This document shows positions 61,153 through 64,000 of a stretch of 64,000 bases of DNA, one piece after another. Each line of letters opens with the position of its first letter. Position 1 is the stretch's first letter. A program made the translations under genes and the position numbers. Under the pieces are notes generated by a model, which saw only the letters and a list, made by a program, of their open reading frames with translations, searched no databases and was not told the origin of the DNA. Origin of the DNA: JBLMYQ01 sp050260055. Its GTDB lineage: Bacteria > Bacillota > Clostridia > Acetivibrionales > UBA4821. Location: NCBI GenBank assembly GCA_050260055.1, contig JBLNBO010000044.1:1-64000 (forward strand), read 5' to 3'.

Positions 61153-62035
61153 TTTGTCAGTTCAGATAAATGATTATTCCATGATGATAAATTCCAAGCT
61201 TAATAAGCTGGTTCCTGAAAACCAGGTTCCTCAGGCGAAGATTTATGAAGCAATGAGATACAGCCTGCTGATTGGAGGAAAAAGAATCAGGCCTATTCTC
61301 GCATTGTCAGTGTGTGAGATGCTTGGCGGAAAGATTGATGAAGTAATGCCATTCGCATGTGCTATTGAGATGATACATGCTTACTCGCTTATTCATGATG
61401 ATTTGCCCTCGATGGACAATGATGACTATAGGCGGGGAGCGCTTACCAATCATAAGGTTTACGGGGAAGGAATAGCTGTGCTTGCCGGAGATGCTCTGCT
61501 AAATAAGGCTTATGAAGTAATGGCTTCAGCATTAAGCGATAATATTAATATTGAAAAGAAGATTAAGGCAATTCAGATTATTGCGAATGCGGCAGGAACC
61601 GAAGGTATGATTGGGGGACAAGTAATTGATATAGAGAGTGAGGGTAAAAATATTGATTATGAAACCCTTAGAAATATGCATATTCTAAAAACAGGAGCAC
61701 TTATTTCTTCCTCGGCTGTAGTTGGAGCTTTAATTGCTGGGGCAAGTGAGGAAGATATTAAAAAGGTTTACGCATATGCTTCGAATCTTGGATTAGCATT
61801 TCAAATAAGAGATGATATTCTTTCTGAGATTGGAGATAGAGCTAAATTAGGTAAGAACCCAGGGAATGATAGAGATAGAAAAAAGGCGACATATATTACA
61901 ATTTTAGGACTTGAAGAGTCTAAAGCATTTCTTAACAAGGTTACAGAAGCTGCAGTAGAAGCACTAAAGGATTTTGGCGATAAAGCAGGCTTCCTTGTTG
62001 AACTTGCGAATTATTTGTTGTATAGAGAAAATTAG
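61145..62035 (+). CDS. ispA: Polyprenyl (geranyl/farnesyl) diphosphate synthase
   Basis: A 296-residue trans-prenyltransferase. The first aspartate-rich motif is DDLPSMDNDD and the second is in QIRDDILSEIGD; GGKRIRPIL and GGQVIDIE are also conserved. It condenses IPP with DMAPP or GPP, probably to farnesyl diphosphate. ATG 61145 follows AAAGGAG; the frame upstream overlaps xseB by chance. yuiD follows after ten bases. Confidence 0.96.
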   Translation: MNSLSVQINDYSMMINSKLNKLVPENQVPQAKIYEAMRYSLLIGGKRIRPILALSVCEMLGGKIDEVMPFACAIEMIHAYSLIHDDLPSMDNDDYRRGALTNHKVYGEGIAVLAGDALLNKAYEVMASALSDNINIEKKIKAIQIIANAAGTEGMIGGQVIDIESEGKNIDYETLRNMHILKTGALISSSAVVGALIAGASEEDIKKVYAYASNLGLAFQIRDDILSEIGDRAKLGKNPGNDRDRKKATYITILGLEESKAFLNKVTEAAVEALKDFGDKAGFLVELANYLLYREN

Positions 62036-62045
62036 GAGGGATCAG

Positions 62046-62495
62046 GTGAAACTGCATTTTGATATATTTTTTAATCCTGTTGTATTAATACCAATATTTT
62101 CATGGTTTATTGCGCAAATCACCAAGGTTGCACTGGATTTAAAAAAATTCGGGAAAATTAATGTGCGAAGATTTGTTGGATCCGGTGGTATGCCCAGTTC
62201 GCACACTGCTTTTGTTACTTCCCTTGCAACTGTTGTTGGGATTAGATGTGGATGGGATTCACCAGAATTGGGTATTGCTTTTGCCATAGCGGCAATTGTC
62301 ATGTATGATGCAACAGGTGTCAGAAGGGCGGCAGGAAAGCAAGCACAGGTGTTAAACACAATAATTGAAGAATCTCAAAGGAATGGAAGACTTACTAATC
62401 TGGATGTTAAGCTTAAGGAACTTATTGGACATACTCCGATGGAAGTATTAGTTGGTGCTGTAATTGGAATTGCAATAGCATTACTTTGCATGTAA
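62046..62495 (+). CDS. YuiD-type divergent PAP2 family membrane protein
   Basis: A 149-residue DUF212 (divergent PAP2) protein with about four helices. The conserved stretches are QITKV, GGMPSSHTAFVTSLATVVG, which resembles the phosphatase PSGH motif, and YDATGVRRAAGKQA. It may act on a prenyl or lipid phosphate; this is an inference from family and neighbours. GTG 62046 follows TTAGGAGGGATCAG. It lies between ispA and OLE RNA. Confidence 0.92.
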   Translation: MKLHFDIFFNPVVLIPIFSWFIAQITKVALDLKKFGKINVRRFVGSGGMPSSHTAFVTSLATVVGIRCGWDSPELGIAFAIAAIVMYDATGVRRAAGKQAQVLNTIIEESQRNGRLTNLDVKLKELIGHTPMEVLVGAVIGIAIALLCM

Positions 62496-62514
62496 TTAAA
62501 TTTTGTAATTAATA

Positions 62515-62567
62515 GGAAGAAACTGACCGATGAACGCATAATTAACAGGTCGAGGGTTTCTTCCTTT
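62515..62567 (+). terminator. Terminator after yuiD
   Basis: GGAAGAAAC/GTTTCTTCC with inner GACC/GGTC and a following TTT. It separates the ispA operon from the OLE RNA unit. Confidence 0.8.
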
Positions 62568-62668
62568 GTATTGTCTAGAAATAAGAAGTTTGTATCAGCC
62601 AATTACTCTCATTCATATATTATTAACCGTAATTGTTTTAAACTGATTATATTGAGCGATAACCGATT

Positions 62669-62696
62669 TTGTATTTAGGTTAAAATATTGTATAAT
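62669..62696 (+). promoter_or_regulatory. Promoter of the OLE RNA
   Basis: TTGTAT (62669-62674) and TATAAT (62691-62696), 16 bases apart, put the start of transcription near 62703, at the left edge of the structured region. Confidence 0.65.
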
Positions 62697-62702
62697 ACTT
62701 TA

Positions 62703-63330
62703 ATTAGATGGTGGTGCAGTATTCTAGTCAGTACTGCCAGATTCAAAGACGGGCCTAAAAATCCGTTAAGGGCACATCGATGAAGTTCCTTGTGCTTGCT
62801 TGCAACGCCCAGTTGTGGGCTGGTGCTGGGAGTTAAGGATTAGGGGCGATCTACAATGGCATGTGGGCGTTGACCCCTCTTCCGTGGAGACCTAAACGTG
62901 TGGTTTATAGTTATGTAGTTAGAATTGTTCTTGCTGCAAGATTCATGATTACGCTTTGGGATTAAACCTGTATGCGGTCACGAAAGCTGTGTACAGTGTA
63001 GCCTGCCTTGAGTGGATTTGGTGGATAATGGGTCTGACGGAAAATTGTTGGCCGATGGTTTTCTGCTAATTGCTGTTTGAAACCTCTTCTGCAAAAGAGG
63101 CTAGAATTTGGTTAGGACTGTTGAGGAAATCTCCTAGACTGTTTTTAACAAGATATTTCGGGGATTACAGTGTGGACTAAGTGGTAATCCAGTCCCTTCG
63201 TTGGTGACTCGAAGGTTTCGGATTTAAAGGGAAACCGCTGAAATGGCAACGTTTCAGTATCTGAAGGGGAAAACCTACTGGACCTAAGCCGCAAAATTTA
63301 CTCGGAATATTACCATCATCTATACAATTG
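62703..63330 (+). ncRNA. OLE (ornate large extremophilic) RNA
   Basis: About 630 bases without a usable reading frame, GC-richer than the flanks and full of hairpins: GCAGTA/TACTGC (62716-62737), CCTCTT/AAGAGG, GGATTAC/GTAATCC, CCTTCG/CGAAGG and CTGAAA/TTTCAG towards the 3' end. OLE RNA is known as a ~610-nt membrane-associated RNA whose gene sits among nusB, xse, ispA and dxs and is followed by the gene of its membrane partner OapA. Size, position and the downstream 200-residue membrane protein all match. I identify it by context and form, not by alignment; exact ends are estimates. Its complexes affect tolerance of alcohols and cold and Mg2+ handling in the bacilli studied. Confidence 0.88.
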
Positions 63331-63355
63331 ACAATTAGGTTAAGGTGAATTTTAA

Positions 63356-63958
63356 TTGAGCAGTCATAAAAATAAAAAGAAAATAAACAAGGATAAAACT
63401 TGGATTCTTATATTGGTAATTACGACAATAGTATTATCCATCTCTATGAGTTCGGTTTCTTCTGTAATAACACAAAAAACAAATTTGGTTTCTGCATTTC
63501 TAATTGTAATAAGTATTGTCATAATCGGAATAATATTTGATATAATTGGAATTGCTGTTGCGGTTGCAGATGAAACACCTTTTCATGCAATGGCCTCAAG
63601 CAAGGTCAAGCCTGCAAAATATGCAATAAGATTAATTAGGAATGCAAATAAGGTTGCTACCTTTTGCAATGATGTAATTGGAGATGTTTGCAGTGTTATT
63701 AGTGGTTCCACAAGTGCTTTTATTGTTGTCAAGCTTGCAGACTTCTTTAAAGGTGCAGATGTTTTTATTATTGGAATTATAATTAGTGCCCTAGTTGCTG
63801 GAATTACGGTCCTTGGAAAAGGACTCGGAAAATCCTATGCAATTATGAAAAGTAATAGTATTGTATATAAGGTTGCATTATTTGAGTATCATATATTAAG
63901 AAAATTTGATATAATTGTAATGATTTTTAGAAAAAGAAAGAAGTGTTGTAGGAAATGA
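63356..63958 (+). CDS. oapA: OLE RNA-associated membrane protein OapA
   Basis: A 200-residue protein with a basic N-terminus (KNKKKINKDK), about four membrane helices (near 17-37, 44-70, 118-132 and 136-155) and a basic C-terminus (FRKRKKCCRK). The second helix and loop read IIFDIIGIAVAVADETPFHAMAS, like DUF21/CNNM Mg2+ transporter relatives, to which OapA is related. It binds OLE RNA and holds it at the membrane. TTG 63356 follows TAAGGTG. Its stop overlaps the dxs start as ATGA. Confidence 0.9.
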   Translation: MSSHKNKKKINKDKTWILILVITTIVLSISMSSVSSVITQKTNLVSAFLIVISIVIIGIIFDIIGIAVAVADETPFHAMASSKVKPAKYAIRLIRNANKVATFCNDVIGDVCSVISGSTSAFIVVKLADFFKGADVFIIGIIISALVAGITVLGKGLGKSYAIMKSNSIVYKVALFEYHILRKFDIIVMIFRKRKKCCRK

Positions 63959-64000
63959 GCAGTATATTGCCGTTGATAAATAGCCCGGCTGATTTGAGGG
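63955..64000 (+). CDS. dxs: 1-deoxy-xylulose-5-phosphate synthase, start only (cut by window edge)
   Basis: Fifteen codons are visible: SSILPLINSPADLR, which matches the usual N-terminal INSPxDLR/K of Dxs. ATG 63955 overlaps the oapA stop by four bases with AGGAAATG as weak site. dxs next to OLE/oapA is the described gene order. Dxs makes DXP from pyruvate and glyceraldehyde-3-phosphate, the entry to the MEP isoprenoid route. Confidence 0.8.
   Translation, partial: MSSILPLINSPADLR

Noticed and set aside
62703..63330. Protein-coding gene or pseudogene between yuiD and oapA
   Set aside because: No sustained reading frame occurs on either strand, and hairpin density and gene context fit OLE RNA.

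Overview
The window is chromosomal DNA from a low-GC, spore-forming, anaerobic Clostridia-type Firmicute. Supporting signs are AT-rich genes with frequent TTG/GTG starts and strong purine-rich ribosome sites, a T-box leader on valS, SpoIID-, GerM- and SLH-type proteins, an Asp23/AmaP/DUF2273 set, an Ech-type energy-converting hydrogenase, and an OLE RNA with its partner protein. A Ruminiclostridium/Acetivibrio-like host would fit, but the species is an inference. Nearly all genes read on the + strand.

Layout. 1-160: the 3' end of a 5S rRNA and tRNA-Asn. 256-8648: yhbY, engB (ysxC), pgi, a large anchored protein, two ABC-2 permeases without an ATPase, and a SPOR/SpoIID protein. 8649-9186: a gene-free stretch with five same-direction DnaA boxes, then hpf. 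9778-14868: a GC-richer five-gene island encoding a pyruvate-kinase-like barrel, an adenylosuccinate-synthetase-like enzyme with an altered amino-acid loop, a uridine-kinase-like P-loop enzyme, a J-domain/pseudokinase fusion and a vWA protein interrupted by an in-frame TAG. This is the best candidate here for an undescribed system. 14982-17325: rpmE, a yqhQ-type gene and prmC. 17379-23379: echABCDEF-hypA. 23426-28420: zinc-ribbon, stalk-domain and GerMN-type genes and ruvC. 28436-47285: histidine genes (hisZ, G, D, C, B, H, F, IE, A) interleaved with purine genes (purC, M, N, H, D). The two pathways meet at AICAR, released by HisHF and used by PurH. 47358-51296: small hypotheticals and a GH18-SLH surface protein. 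51530-54590: T-box and valS. 54634-57682: a HAD phosphatase, a YitT-type protein and a TrkA-C protein. 57765-64000: asp23-amaP-DUF2273-nusB-xseA-xseB-ispA-yuiD-OLE RNA-oapA-dxs (start only), the context in which OLE RNA is known.

Two signals cut across the gene map. The first is a family of four ~120-bp palindromic repeats, each starting within three bases of an upstream stop codon (echB, echE, hisB, purH). Their outermost arms differ in sequence between copies yet stay perfectly complementary within each copy. The second is the DnaA-box cluster at 8821-8912, whose flanking genes run in the same direction; this argues against a bidirectional chromosomal origin and for a regulatory DnaA-binding site.

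All calls rest on reading the sequence and remembered family features. No searches were run. Start codons were chosen by ribosome-site spacing and often differ from the longest open frame.
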